A stretch of 16,296 nucleotides of DNA from an uncultured Collinsella sp. Its GTDB lineage: Bacteria > Actinomycetota > Coriobacteriia > Coriobacteriales > Coriobacteriaceae. Below the pieces are notes generated by a model. It was given only the letters and a program-made list of their open reading frames with translations. It did no database searches and was not told the origin of the DNA. Each line of letters starts with the position of its first letter. Positions within the stretch are counted from its first letter, which is position 1. The translations under genes and the position numbers were made by a program. Below, piece after piece: positions 1-7,724 of the stretch. The stretch is taken from NCBI GenBank assembly GCA_902470095.1, contig CABRFG010000052.1:1-16296 (forward strand), in the 5' to 3' direction.

Positions 1-341
1 ACGAGCGGGGGCTCCTATCTTTTTAGTGCCCTCGGATTGGGTCATAGTGTCTGTCGTTGCCAAAACATCGGCGTTGCTGGGGTAGTCGTTGGGGACGTTC
101 TTAAATGACTAGTCAAACAAGACTGTCTCCAATGACTACCTTCCTCTGGTGTAAAAGGCGCGCCACGCTAAACGCCGGGTTTGTTATTCGTTTGTAAAGG
201 CCGTGCCGCGCTTGCGGTAAGGGTCTATCAAATGCCCGTAAGAAACCGCAGCTGGCGCGGGCGCTGCCCGGTCGAGGCCGTATCTTTCCAAACAGCAAAG
301 CGGGCAGGGTGCCCGCGAGTCGCATGTATGAAAGGAAGATC
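1..341. other. Intergenic region upstream of pstS
   Basis: I see no convincing gene in these 341 bases. Positions 1-30 (a GAGC/GCTC pair followed by CTTTTT) may be the tail of a terminator of a gene left of the window. A 56-bp palindrome lies at 83-138. The stretch 140-330 should hold the pstS promoter, but I could not place -35/-10 boxes with confidence. GTAAAG, GTAAGG and GTAAGA recur at 194, 217 and 238, about two helical turns apart; this could be a regulator-binding array such as a PhoP-type site, but the evidence is thin. Confidence 0.4.
83..138. repeat. 56-bp near-perfect palindromic repeat
   Basis: The outer arms TAGTCGTTGGGGAC (83-96) and GTCTCCAATGACTA (125-138) are inverted copies with two mismatches. 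The centre is the perfect palindrome TGACTAGTCA (106-115), and the symmetry axis of the arms and of the centre coincides exactly at 110.5. The left arm contains TTGGGGACGTTC, which recurs in the tandem repeat near 6857-6868. It is probably a dispersed intergenic element of this lineage; a role as hairpin or binding site is not shown. Confidence 0.75.
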
Positions 342-1279
342 ATGCTCGATCAGGCTTATTCTCGTCGTCAGTTCCTCGGCCTCGCTGGTGGTCTTGCCAG
401 CTTCGTGGGCCTCGGCCTCGTTGGTTGCGGCGGCGCAGGCGCTTCCAACGCCGTCGACAAGGGTAGCGCCACTGCTGCCGAGTCCGTCTCCGGCGAGGTG
501 ACCTACGACGGTGCCTCCTCGTTCCAGGCTCTCGTCGAGGCCGCTGCCGAGAAGTTCATGGATGCCAACCCCGACGTCTCCGTCTCCGGCTCGGGTAACG
601 GTTCGGGCAAGGGCCTGACCGCTGTCGCCGCCGGCACCGTCACCATCGGTAACTCCGACGTCTTCGCCGAGTCCAAGCTCGAGGCCGACCAGGTCAAGAA
701 CCTCGTCGACCACGAGGTCGCCGTCGTGGGCATGGGCCCCGTCGTCTCCAAGAACGTGACGGTCGACGACCTGTCCCTCGAGCAGCTCAAGGGTATCTTC
801 TCCGGCCAGATCACCAACTGGAAGGAGGTCGGCGGCGACGACGCCACCATCGTCGTCCTCAACCGCAAGGCCGGCTCCGGTACCCGCGCCACTTTTAGGC
901 CGCCGTCTTTGGCGACGAGGCCGTCGACTTTAAGGGCGACGCCGAGCTCGACAAGTCCGGCGATGTCCAGACTCAGATGGGCAGCACCGACAACGCCATC
1001 TCCTACCTCGACTTCTCGCACTTTGATGACTCCAAGTTCAACGCCATCAAGGTCGAGGGCGTGGAGCCCAAGAGCGCAAACGTCACCGACGACTCCTTTA
1101 AGATCTGGGCTACCGAGCACATGTACTGCTCCAAGGACGCCGACGAGGCTACCAAGGCCTTCCTGGAGTTCATGCTCTCCGGCGACGTCCAGGGCAAGCT
1201 CGTCGAGGAGCAGGGCTTTATCCCCGTCTCTGCCATGAAGGTCGTCAAGGACGCCAGCGGCGAGGTCTCCGCTAAATAA
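342..1279 (+). pseudogene. pstS: Phosphate-binding lipoprotein PstS, frameshifted
   Basis: PstS captures phosphate outside the membrane and delivers it to the PstCAB importer. The ATG at 342 is preferred over the GTG at 309 and ATG at 324 because AAAGGAAG lies just before it. The N-terminus has a twin-arginine motif (SRRQFLG, residues 7-13), a hydrophobic stretch and a lipobox LVGC with the lipid Cys at residue 29, so a Tat-exported lipoprotein is expected. Reading is normal to codon 185 (ending in GSGTRATF), then the frame is lost at ACTTTTAGGCC. From 899 the true sequence continues in another frame (AAVFGDEAVDF onward) to TAA at 1277-1279. Inserting one G after TTTT restores ACT TTT GAG GCC and a 312-residue protein of normal PstS length. 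The intact flanking sequence suggests a very recent mutation or a sequencing/assembly error. The translated tail of the unshifted frame (to 1238) is nonsense. Confidence 0.88.
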
Positions 1280-1303
1280 GTAATCGCCCCGGAAAGGTTT
1301 GCA

Positions 1304-2212
1304 ATGGCAAAACAGCTGCCAAAGCGCGACCTTGAGAACGTGGGCCTGGGCGTCACGGGCGCGTGCGTTGCGCTCGTGACGCTTGTCGTTGCCGCGCTCA
1401 TCTTTATGGTCGCCCAAAAGGGCCTCTCGGCTTTTGTCAAGGACGGCGTCTCGGTCGTCGAGTTTTTCACCGGTACCATGTGGGACCTGGCTAACACGGC
1501 CGAAAACGGCCTGCCCTACACCGGCGCCCTGCCTCTGATCGTCACCTCGTTTGCGGTCATGGTGCTCTCCACGCTCATCGCACTGCCCATCGCCATCGGC
1601 TCTGCCATCTTTGCGGTCGAGATCCAGCCTAAGTTTGGCTCCAAGGTCTTTCAGCCGCTTATTGAGCTTTTGACCGGCATTCCCTCAGTCGTCTTTGGCC
1701 TCATCGGTTTTCACGTGGTCGTCGGCCTTATGAAGAGCGTTTTCCACGTGAGCACGGGTCTGGGCATCCTGCCCGGCGCCATCGTGCTGGCCGTCATGAT
1801 CCTGCCGACCATGACCACGCTTTCGATCGATGGTCTGCGCGCCGTGCCCGACAGCTACCGCCAGGGTTCGCTCGCGCTGGGCTACACCCGCTGGCAGACC
1901 ATCTGGCACGTGGTGCTCAAGTCTGCCATGCCGTCGCTCATGACTGCGGTCATCCTGGGCATGACCCGTGCCTTTGGCGAGACGCTCGCCGTGCGCATGG
2001 TCATCGGCGGCATCGAGGCCATGCCGACGTCGCTGCTGTCGCCGGCGTCTACCATCACCACCACGCTCACCACGTCTATGGCGGTCTATGCCGAGGGCTC
2101 GGCCCAGGACGATGTTCTGTGGGCGCTCGGTCTGCTGCTGATGGGCATGAGCCTCATCTTCATCCTGATCATCCACCTTATCGGCCGCAAGGGGGCGAAG
2201 GCTCGTGGCTAG
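1304..2212 (+). CDS. pstC: Phosphate ABC transporter permease PstC
   Basis: One of two inner-membrane permeases of the high-affinity phosphate importer; it pairs with PstA to form the channel. The 302-residue protein has about six hydrophobic segments, the family motif ELLTGIPSVVFGLIGF in the middle and a permease loop (EAA-like) around SYRQGSLALGYTRWQTIW, followed by TRAFGETLAVRMVIGG. The start ATG follows GGAAAGG at a normal distance, 24 bases after the pstS stop. Its 3' end overlaps the pstA start by 8 bases, typical of translational coupling. Length and motifs are normal for PstC, so the importer core is intact even though pstS is broken. Confidence 0.95.
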   Translation: MAKQLPKRDLENVGLGVTGACVALVTLVVAALIFMVAQKGLSAFVKDGVSVVEFFTGTMWDLANTAENGLPYTGALPLIVTSFAVMVLSTLIALPIAIGSAIFAVEIQPKFGSKVFQPLIELLTGIPSVVFGLIGFHVVVGLMKSVFHVSTGLGILPGAIVLAVMILPTMTTLSIDGLRAVPDSYRQGSLALGYTRWQTIWHVVLKSAMPSLMTAVILGMTRAFGETLAVRMVIGGIEAMPTSLLSPASTITTTLTTSMAVYAEGSAQDDVLWALGLLLMGMSLIFILIIHLIGRKGAKARG

Positions 2213-3127
2213 CACGCGCATCCACATCGACGAGGCGAGACTCGGGCGCGTCCAAAAGCAGGACCGCATCGCCACGGGCGTGCTGACGGCGATCGCCGCC
2301 ATCGTCATGCTCATCGTCGTCTCCATGGTGGCCTACATCCTGTTCGAGGGCATCTCGACGCTGTTCCAGCCGGGATTTCTCACGCAGCCCGCGCGCGCCA
2401 ACGGAACCCAGGGCGGCGTACTCTACCAGCTGTTCGACTCGTTCTACCTGCTGCTGATCACTCTGGTCATCTCGGTGCCCATCAGCCTGGGCGGAGCGGT
2501 CTTCCTGGTTGAGTACGCACCGAACGGCCCTATCCGTGACATCGCCTCCACCGCCATCGAGACGCTGTCCTCGCTGCCTTCCATCGTCGTCGGCATGTTC
2601 GGCTTTCTGGTGTTCTCGGTGCAGCTGGGCTGGAAGTACTCCATCATCTCCGGCGCCGTCGCACTCACCATGTTTAACATTCCCATCCTGGTGCGCGTGA
2701 TTCAGCAGGCGCTCGAGGACGTGCCACAGGCCCAGCGTGATGCGTGCCTGGCCATGGGCCTTACCCGCTGGGAGGCCACGCTGCACATCCTGATCCCCGA
2801 GGCCATGCCTGCCATCGTGACCGGCATCGTGCTTTCGGCCGGCCGCGTGTTTGGCGAGGCCGCGGCACTGCTCTTTACCTCGGGCATGAGCTCGCCGGTG
2901 CGTTTGAACTTCTTGAGCTTTAACCTGTCGAGCCCCACCTGCGCTTGGAACGTGTTCCGCCCCGGTGAGTCGCTCGCCGTGCACATCTACAAGATTTACG
3001 GCGAGGGCAGCCCCGAGGCCCAGCAGATCGTTTGGGGCACCGCTGCACTGCTGATGATCTGCGTGCTGCTGTTTAACATAGTTGCCCGTATCGTGGGCAA
3101 GCAACTGGCAAGGAAGATGACGGCCGA

Positions 3128-3131
<4 letters not shown>
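2205..3131 (+). CDS. pstA: Phosphate ABC transporter permease PstA
   Basis: Second permease of the Pst importer. The chosen start is GTG at 2205, inside the end of pstC; it gives 308 residues and the usual short cytoplasmic N-terminus before the first membrane segment (about residues 25-47). Family motifs are ETLSSLPSIVVGMFGF, the permease loop DACLAMGLTRWEATLHILIPEAMP and GRVFGEAAALLF. About six hydrophobic segments are visible. The stop codon overlaps the start of pstB as ATGA, so the three genes pstC, pstA and pstB are tightly coupled. Nothing unusual is seen in the protein. Confidence 0.95.
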
Positions 3132-4000
<869 letters not shown>

Positions 4001-4056
4001 TCCGGGACATGCTTGAGGCCCGCGGCGGCCACGGTTGCTGCGGGACTGATTGGAGA

Positions 4057-4093
4057 GGCGGGTCATCTCTTGCGGGAGATGGCCCGCCTTTTT
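4057..4093 (+). terminator. Rho-independent terminator after pstB
   Basis: A 13-bp stem (GGCGGGTCATCTC at 4057-4069 against GAGATGGCCCGCC at 4076-4088, one G-T pair) with a 6-base loop is followed by TTTTT. It ends the pst transcript and separates it from the ABC-F gene. Confidence 0.9.
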
Positions 4094-4110
4094 GCTCTGC
4101 GACCGAAACG

Positions 4111-4145
4111 ACCACCACAAAGGGGACAGGCGCCTTCGTGGTGGT
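4111..4145. repeat. Inverted repeat between pst terminator and ABC-F gene
   Basis: ACCACCACAAAGG (4111-4123) pairs with CCTTCGTGGTGGT (4133-4145), one mismatch, 9-base loop containing GGACAGG. There is no T-run after it, so it is not a second terminator. It lies about 60 bases before the ABC-F start codon and could be a leader hairpin or a dispersed repeat. Confidence 0.6.
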
Positions 4146-4205
4146 TTGGGGTGGGGCTCGCTGCTATCATGGACAACGTTGAATTTCTACGAAGGAGCAG
4201 GGCAT

Positions 4206-6065
4206 ATGGCGATTCTTTTGGGATGCGATTCCGTCAGCCTAGAGTTTCCCACCAAGCATATTTTCGATAGCGTGACGCTCGGCGTGGGCGAGGGCGACCG
4301 TATTGGTATTGTCGGTAAAAACGGCGACGGTAAGTCGACGCTGCTGAGCGTGCTCGCCGGCACGTTGGAGCCCGACGACGGCCGCGTGACGCACCGCCGC
4401 GACACGACGATTGGATTGCTCGGCCAAAAGGACCAGCTTGTCGATACCGATACCGTGCATCATGCCGTTGTGGGCGACACGCCCGAGTACGAGTGGGCGT
4501 CGAGCCCCCGCACGCGCCAGATCCTCGCCGGCCTCATCAGCGATGTGCCCTGGGAGGGCACGGTGGGCGAGCTTTCGGGCGGCCAGCGCCGTCGCGTGGA
4601 CCTCGCGCGCCTGCTGATCGGCGACTATGACGTGCTCATGCTCGACGAGCCCACCAACCACCTGGATATGCGCACCATCAACTGGCTCGCGCGTCACTTA
4701 AAGGCCCGCTGGCAGCGCGGTCAGGGCGCCATGCTCGTGGTCACGCACGACCGCTGGTTCCTGGACGAGGTCTGCACCAGCATGTGGGAGGTCCACGACG
4801 GCCAGGTCGATCCCTTCGAGGGTGGCTACTCCGCATATATCCTTCAGCGCGTAGAGCGCGACCGCATGGCCGCGGTTACCGAGGAGCGTCGTCGCAACAT
4901 GGCGCGCAAGGAGCTCGCGTGGCTGAGCCGCGGTGCCCAAGCGCGCTCCACCAAGCCCAAGTTTCGTGTGGATGCCGCTCGCGAGCTCATCGCCGACGTA
5001 CCGCCCGTACGCGACGAGCTGGAACTCAAGCGCCTGGCGGTGAGCCGCCTGGGCAAGCAGGTTATCGATGTGGTCGACGTGGACGCCGGCTATGCGGATA
5101 CCGATGGCGCGCCCAAGCAGGTACTTTCCGACGTGACCTGGCTCATCGGAGCGGGCGACCGCTATGGACTTTTGGGCGAGAACGGCGCCGGTAAGTCGAC
5201 GCTGCTCGACGTGATCCAGGGTAAAATTGCGCCCACGCGCGGCCGCGTGAAGATTGGCCAGACAGTGCGCTTTGGCGTGCTGTCGCAGCAGCTCGAGGAG
5301 CTCGAGCCCTTCATGGGCGACACGATTCGCGAGGTGCTCAGCAACTATAAGAAGTATTACGTCATCGATGGCAAGGAGACCTCGCCCGAGAAGCTCTGCG
5401 AGCGCCTGGGCTTTACGACGCAGCAGCTCTGGAGCCGCATCGGCGATCTTTCGGGCGGCCAGCGCCGTCGTCTGTCGCTGCTGCTGACGATCCTGGACGA
5501 GCCCAACGTGCTCATCCTGGACGAGCCGGGCAACGACCTGGATACCGACATGCTCGCGATTGTCGAGGATCTGCTGGACGGCTGGCCCGGCACGCTGATC
5601 CTGGTGACGCACGACCGCTTCTTGATGGAGCGCGTGACCGACCAGCAGTGGGCGCTGCTCGACGGCCACCTGACGCATATGCCCGGCGGCGTGGACCAGT
5701 ACCTGCGCCTGTGCAACGCTACCGCCGAGGGCGAGCCCGTGGGCGCGCCGAGCGCCAAGACCGGCACGTTTGACACCGGTGCCGCGGCGGCTGCGGCCGA
5801 AAAGCCTAAGGCAAGCGGTCAGCCCAATGGCCTTTCCAACGCCGAGCGCCAGAAGCTTCGCCGTGAGGTGAGCTCGCTCGAGCGCAAGATGGAGACGCAG
5901 CGCGCCCGCGTTGAGGAGGCCGAGGCAGCAATGGCCCAGGTCGATCCCACCAACTATACGGTGCTCGGCGAGCAGCAGGCAAAGATCGACGAGGCTCACG
6001 CTGCCATGGACGAGCTGGAGATGGCGTGGCTCGAGGCGAGCGAAAAGCTCGAGGGCGAGGAGTAG
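4206..6065 (+). CDS. ABC-F family ATPase, Uup-like
   Basis: Soluble tandem-ATPase protein with no membrane segments; ABC-F proteins act on ribosomes (translation factors or antibiotic-resistance proteins), and the Uup branch is linked to ribosome and replication-intermediate quality control. The first ABC unit has Walker A GKNGDGKST (37-45), LSGGQ (123-127) and Walker B LMLDEPTNHLD (D near 147). A charged linker follows. The second unit has GENGAGKST (324-332), LSGGQ (415-419) and LILDEPGNDLD. Residues from about 550 to the end form a charged heptad-rich helical region like the Uup C-terminal coiled coil. Start ATG 4206 is chosen because GAAGGAG precedes it and the ABC fold begins at once; the frame stays open upstream to 4050 through the terminator, which is not coding. 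619 residues. The second unit reads EPGNDLD rather than EPTNHLD, as is common in Uup-like members. Specific role unknown. Confidence 0.92.
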   Translation: MAILLGCDSVSLEFPTKHIFDSVTLGVGEGDRIGIVGKNGDGKSTLLSVLAGTLEPDDGRVTHRRDTTIGLLGQKDQLVDTDTVHHAVVGDTPEYEWASSPRTRQILAGLISDVPWEGTVGELSGGQRRRVDLARLLIGDYDVLMLDEPTNHLDMRTINWLARHLKARWQRGQGAMLVVTHDRWFLDEVCTSMWEVHDGQVDPFEGGYSAYILQRVERDRMAAVTEERRRNMARKELAWLSRGAQARSTKPKFRVDAARELIADVPPVRDELELKRLAVSRLGKQVIDVVDVDAGYADTDGAPKQVLSDVTWLIGAGDRYGLLGENGAGKSTLLDVIQGKIAPTRGRVKIGQTVRFGVLSQQLEELEPFMGDTIREVLSNYKKYYVIDGKETSPEKLCERLGFTTQQLWSRIGDLSGGQRRRLSLLLTILDEPNVLILDEPGNDLDTDMLAIVEDLLDGWPGTLILVTHDRFLMERVTDQQWALLDGHLTHMPGGVDQYLRLCNATAEGEPVGAPSAKTGTFDTGAAAAAAEKPKASGQPNGLSNAERQKLRREVSSLERKMETQRARVEEAEAAMAQVDPTNYTVLGEQQAKIDEAHAAMDELEMAWLEASEKLEGEE

Positions 6066-6071
6066 GCGAGA

Positions 6072-6842
6072 ATGATCAAAGCCGCGTTTTTCGATATCGA
6101 CGGCACGCTGCTGAGTTTTAAGACCCACCGGATTCCGGCGTCGGCGCAGCAGGTGCTCGTCAGCTTTCGCGAGCAGGGGATTGCGTGCGTGATCGCCACG
6201 GGCCGTCCGACCTACCAGATGCCGGACTGGCTGTTCGACCTGGGCTGGGATGCGTACATTACGCTTTCGGGCCAGCACTGCTTTGATGCCGAGGGGGTTT
6301 ACCGCAGCTGCCCGATCGATCCGGACGACGTCGCGGTGATTGTGGACCAGGTGGCGCAGGGGCGCTACGACTCGCTGTGCATGCAGGGCGAGAACTCGTT
6401 TGTGAACCGTCTGTCCGAGCGCGTGGTGACGGCTGGCAGCAACGCGGGAATCGTCTACCACGAGGAGCCGTTTGAGCATGCCTTTGACGCGCCGGTCTAT
6501 CAGTTCTGCGCCTTCGTGGACCCTGCCGACGAACATATCGTGACCGACGCTGTGTCGCATTCGCTCACCACGCGCTGGTGCGACCTGTTCTGCGACATTA
6601 TTCCCGCTAACGGTGGCAAGGACCTGGGCGTGGCGGCGACGCTCGAGCGGCTTGGTATCGACGCGAGCGAGGCGATTGCCTTTGGCGACGGCGAGAACGA
6701 CCTGTCGATGTTCTCGGCCGTGGGCACAAGTGTGGCCATGGGCAACGCGCAGGATACCGTGAAGGCCGCGGCGACCTACGTAACGACCACCGTGGACGAC
6801 GACGGAATTTACAACGCCGCCAAGCACTTTGGCCTCGTGTAG
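6072..6842 (+). CDS. HAD-superfamily phosphatase, Cof type
   Basis: Probable phosphatase acting on sugar phosphates or other small phosphorylated metabolites in the cytoplasm. The 256-residue protein has all four HAD motifs: DIDGT with nucleophile D8 and D10, the ATGRP segment of motif II, the motif III Lys in NGGKDLG, and motif IV FGDGENDLSM. The middle region forms the large C2 cap seen in Cof/YbiV-type enzymes. ATG lies 6 bases after the ABC-F stop and uses an AGGAG at the end of that gene, so both genes are probably co-transcribed. Substrate cannot be read from sequence. Confidence 0.92.
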   Translation: MIKAAFFDIDGTLLSFKTHRIPASAQQVLVSFREQGIACVIATGRPTYQMPDWLFDLGWDAYITLSGQHCFDAEGVYRSCPIDPDDVAVIVDQVAQGRYDSLCMQGENSFVNRLSERVVTAGSNAGIVYHEEPFEHAFDAPVYQFCAFVDPADEHIVTDAVSHSLTTRWCDLFCDIIPANGGKDLGVAATLERLGIDASEAIAFGDGENDLSMFSAVGTSVAMGNAQDTVKAAATYVTTTVDDDGIYNAAKHFGLV

Positions 6843-6849
6843 CTACGAC

Positions 6850-6911
6850 CCGGCACTTGGGGACGTTCCTTTTCTGCCGGCACCTGGGGACACTCCTTGC
6901 GGCGCGTCCCC
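6850..6911. repeat. Two tandem 27-bp repeats with a GGGGAC/GTCCCC stem
   Basis: Unit one (6850-6876) and unit two (6877-6903) both begin CCGGCAC(T/C)TGGGGAC and then read (G/A)(T/C)TCCTT; their 3' ends diverge. GTCCCC at 6906-6911 can pair with GGGGAC at 6886-6891, followed by ATTTTGTTTT, so a weak terminator for the gene ending at 6842 is possible. The first unit shares TTGGGGACGTTC with the palindrome at 83-138, so this is probably the same dispersed repeat family. Confidence 0.7.
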
Positions 6912-6942
6912 ATTTTGTTTTCATCCCGCACGTTTTGTGAAA

Positions 6943-6986
6943 CACGGCTAACTTTTAGACAAAGTAGTAAGACATGGGAAACTTTT
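6943..6986 (+). promoter_or_regulatory. Candidate operator pair upstream of the DtxR/MntR-type gene
   Basis: CACGGCTAACTTTT (6943-6956) and CATGGGAAACTTTT (6973-6986) match at 11 of 14 positions and are exactly 30 bp apart, so both lie on the same DNA face. The second is part of TAGT-N4-CATGGG-N-AACT (6965-6983), which recurs at 13417-13435 upstream of the metal exporter. This is probably the self-regulation site of the gene starting at 7050. Promoter boxes are not clear. Confidence 0.5.
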
Positions 6987-7049
6987 GCAGTAAAGTAAGC
7001 GGTGGAAAGTATCCAAAGGCTAACTAGCAATCATCGCGAAAGGCGGCCC

Positions 7050-7439
7050 ATGGCCCTACGTGAATCCGGAGAAGACTATCTCGAATCGATCTACGTTCTG
7101 TCGGAACGTCAGGGCATCGTGCGCTCGATCGACGTTGCGGAGTACCTCGGCGTAACCAAGGCGAGTGTTTCCAAGGCCATGGCGACGCTGGAAAGCAACG
7201 GCTATGTCGAAATGGGCAAGCGCGACGTTCATCTGACAGAGCGTGGTCTGGAGGTCGCTTGCCAAATGTGGGAGCGTCACTGCTTTTTCGTGGGGCTGCT
7301 AGAGGATGCGGGTGTTTCGGCTGAGGTCGCGTCGCAAGAGGGCTGCCACATGGAGCACTGCCTAAGCGAGGAAAGCTTCGAGAAGCTGAGGGCGATGCTG
7401 GGACGGGACGGTGCTTCGGCGCCAATAATGACCGACTAA
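7050..7439 (+). CDS. DtxR/MntR-family metal-dependent regulator
   Basis: Predicted DNA-binding repressor or activator that senses Mn(II) or Fe(II). The 129-residue protein has an N-terminal winged helix (recognition region VTKASVSKAMATLESNGYV) and a short dimerisation/metal domain, without the SH3-like third domain of DtxR/IdeR; this is the two-domain MntR layout. Candidate ligands are D9, E12, H77, C99, E102 and H103. This equals the Bacillus MntR set except that Cys replaces Glu at position 99, as at the matching position of DtxR/IdeR (C-x-x-E-H). Start ATG 7050 follows GAAAGGCGG; the upstream in-frame start at 7002 lacks such a site. Which metal it senses is uncertain. Confidence 0.87.
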   Translation: MALRESGEDYLESIYVLSERQGIVRSIDVAEYLGVTKASVSKAMATLESNGYVEMGKRDVHLTERGLEVACQMWERHCFFVGLLEDAGVSAEVASQEGCHMEHCLSEESFEKLRAMLGRDGASAPIMTD

Positions 7440-7460
7440 CACTCCCGCAGCGGCGCGCCT

Positions 7461-7481
7461 CCCGCGCCGGAACGGCGCGGG
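7461..7481. terminator. GC-rich hairpin after the regulator gene
   Basis: CCCGCGCCG (7461-7469), loop GAA, CGGCGCGGG (7473-7481): a perfect 9-bp stem 21 bases after the regulator stop codon. No T-run follows, so termination activity is uncertain. Confidence 0.4.
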
Positions 7482-7579
7482 ACAGCGACCGAGACGAGTG
7501 GTCCCACCAACTAAGTCCAACTCAGACAAGGAACCCCACCAGCAAGCGATGCCCAAGAACCGCCAGCAACGTTACCGCA

Positions 7580-7708
7580 GGCCGGGGCCGGGCTTGGTTT
7601 TGAAAACATTCCGCAGACCAGAAGTGCCCCCGTTCGTAGCTCCGAAGGAGCAGAACGGGGGCACTTCATTGGTCGAGGACGTTTTCAAAACCAAGCCCGG
7701 CCCCGGCC
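7580..7708. repeat. 129-nt nested, near-perfect hairpin between converging genes
   Basis: Outer arms of 28 bases (7580-7607 and 7681-7708) are perfectly complementary. Inside are three more stems on the same axis: GACCA/TGGTC (7616-7620, 7670-7674), a perfect 14-bp stem AAGTGCCCCCGTTC/GAACGGGGGCACTT (7622-7635, 7653-7666) and GCTCC-gaa-GGAGC (7639-7651). It sits between the plus-strand regulator and the minus-strand ATPase, so a two-way terminator is the simplest role. It lacks a T-run, and it is much longer than ordinary terminators. A mobile hairpin element or a structured RNA are alternatives. Confidence 0.85.
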
Positions 7709-7724
7709 GGACAGCCCACGAACG

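Noticed and set aside
891..901. Programmed ribosomal frameshifting in pstS
   Set aside because: ACTTTTAGGCC is not a standard slippery heptamer, a backward shift before position 896 meets TAG at once, and PstS is not known to use frameshifting. A one-base deletion explains the data better.
4698..6827. Minus-strand open frame of 709 codons opposite the ABC-F and HAD genes
   Set aside because: It is antisense to two clear genes with intact motifs; long opposite frames are a by-product of strong G/C third-position bias. The translation is Leu/Arg/His-rich with no domain.
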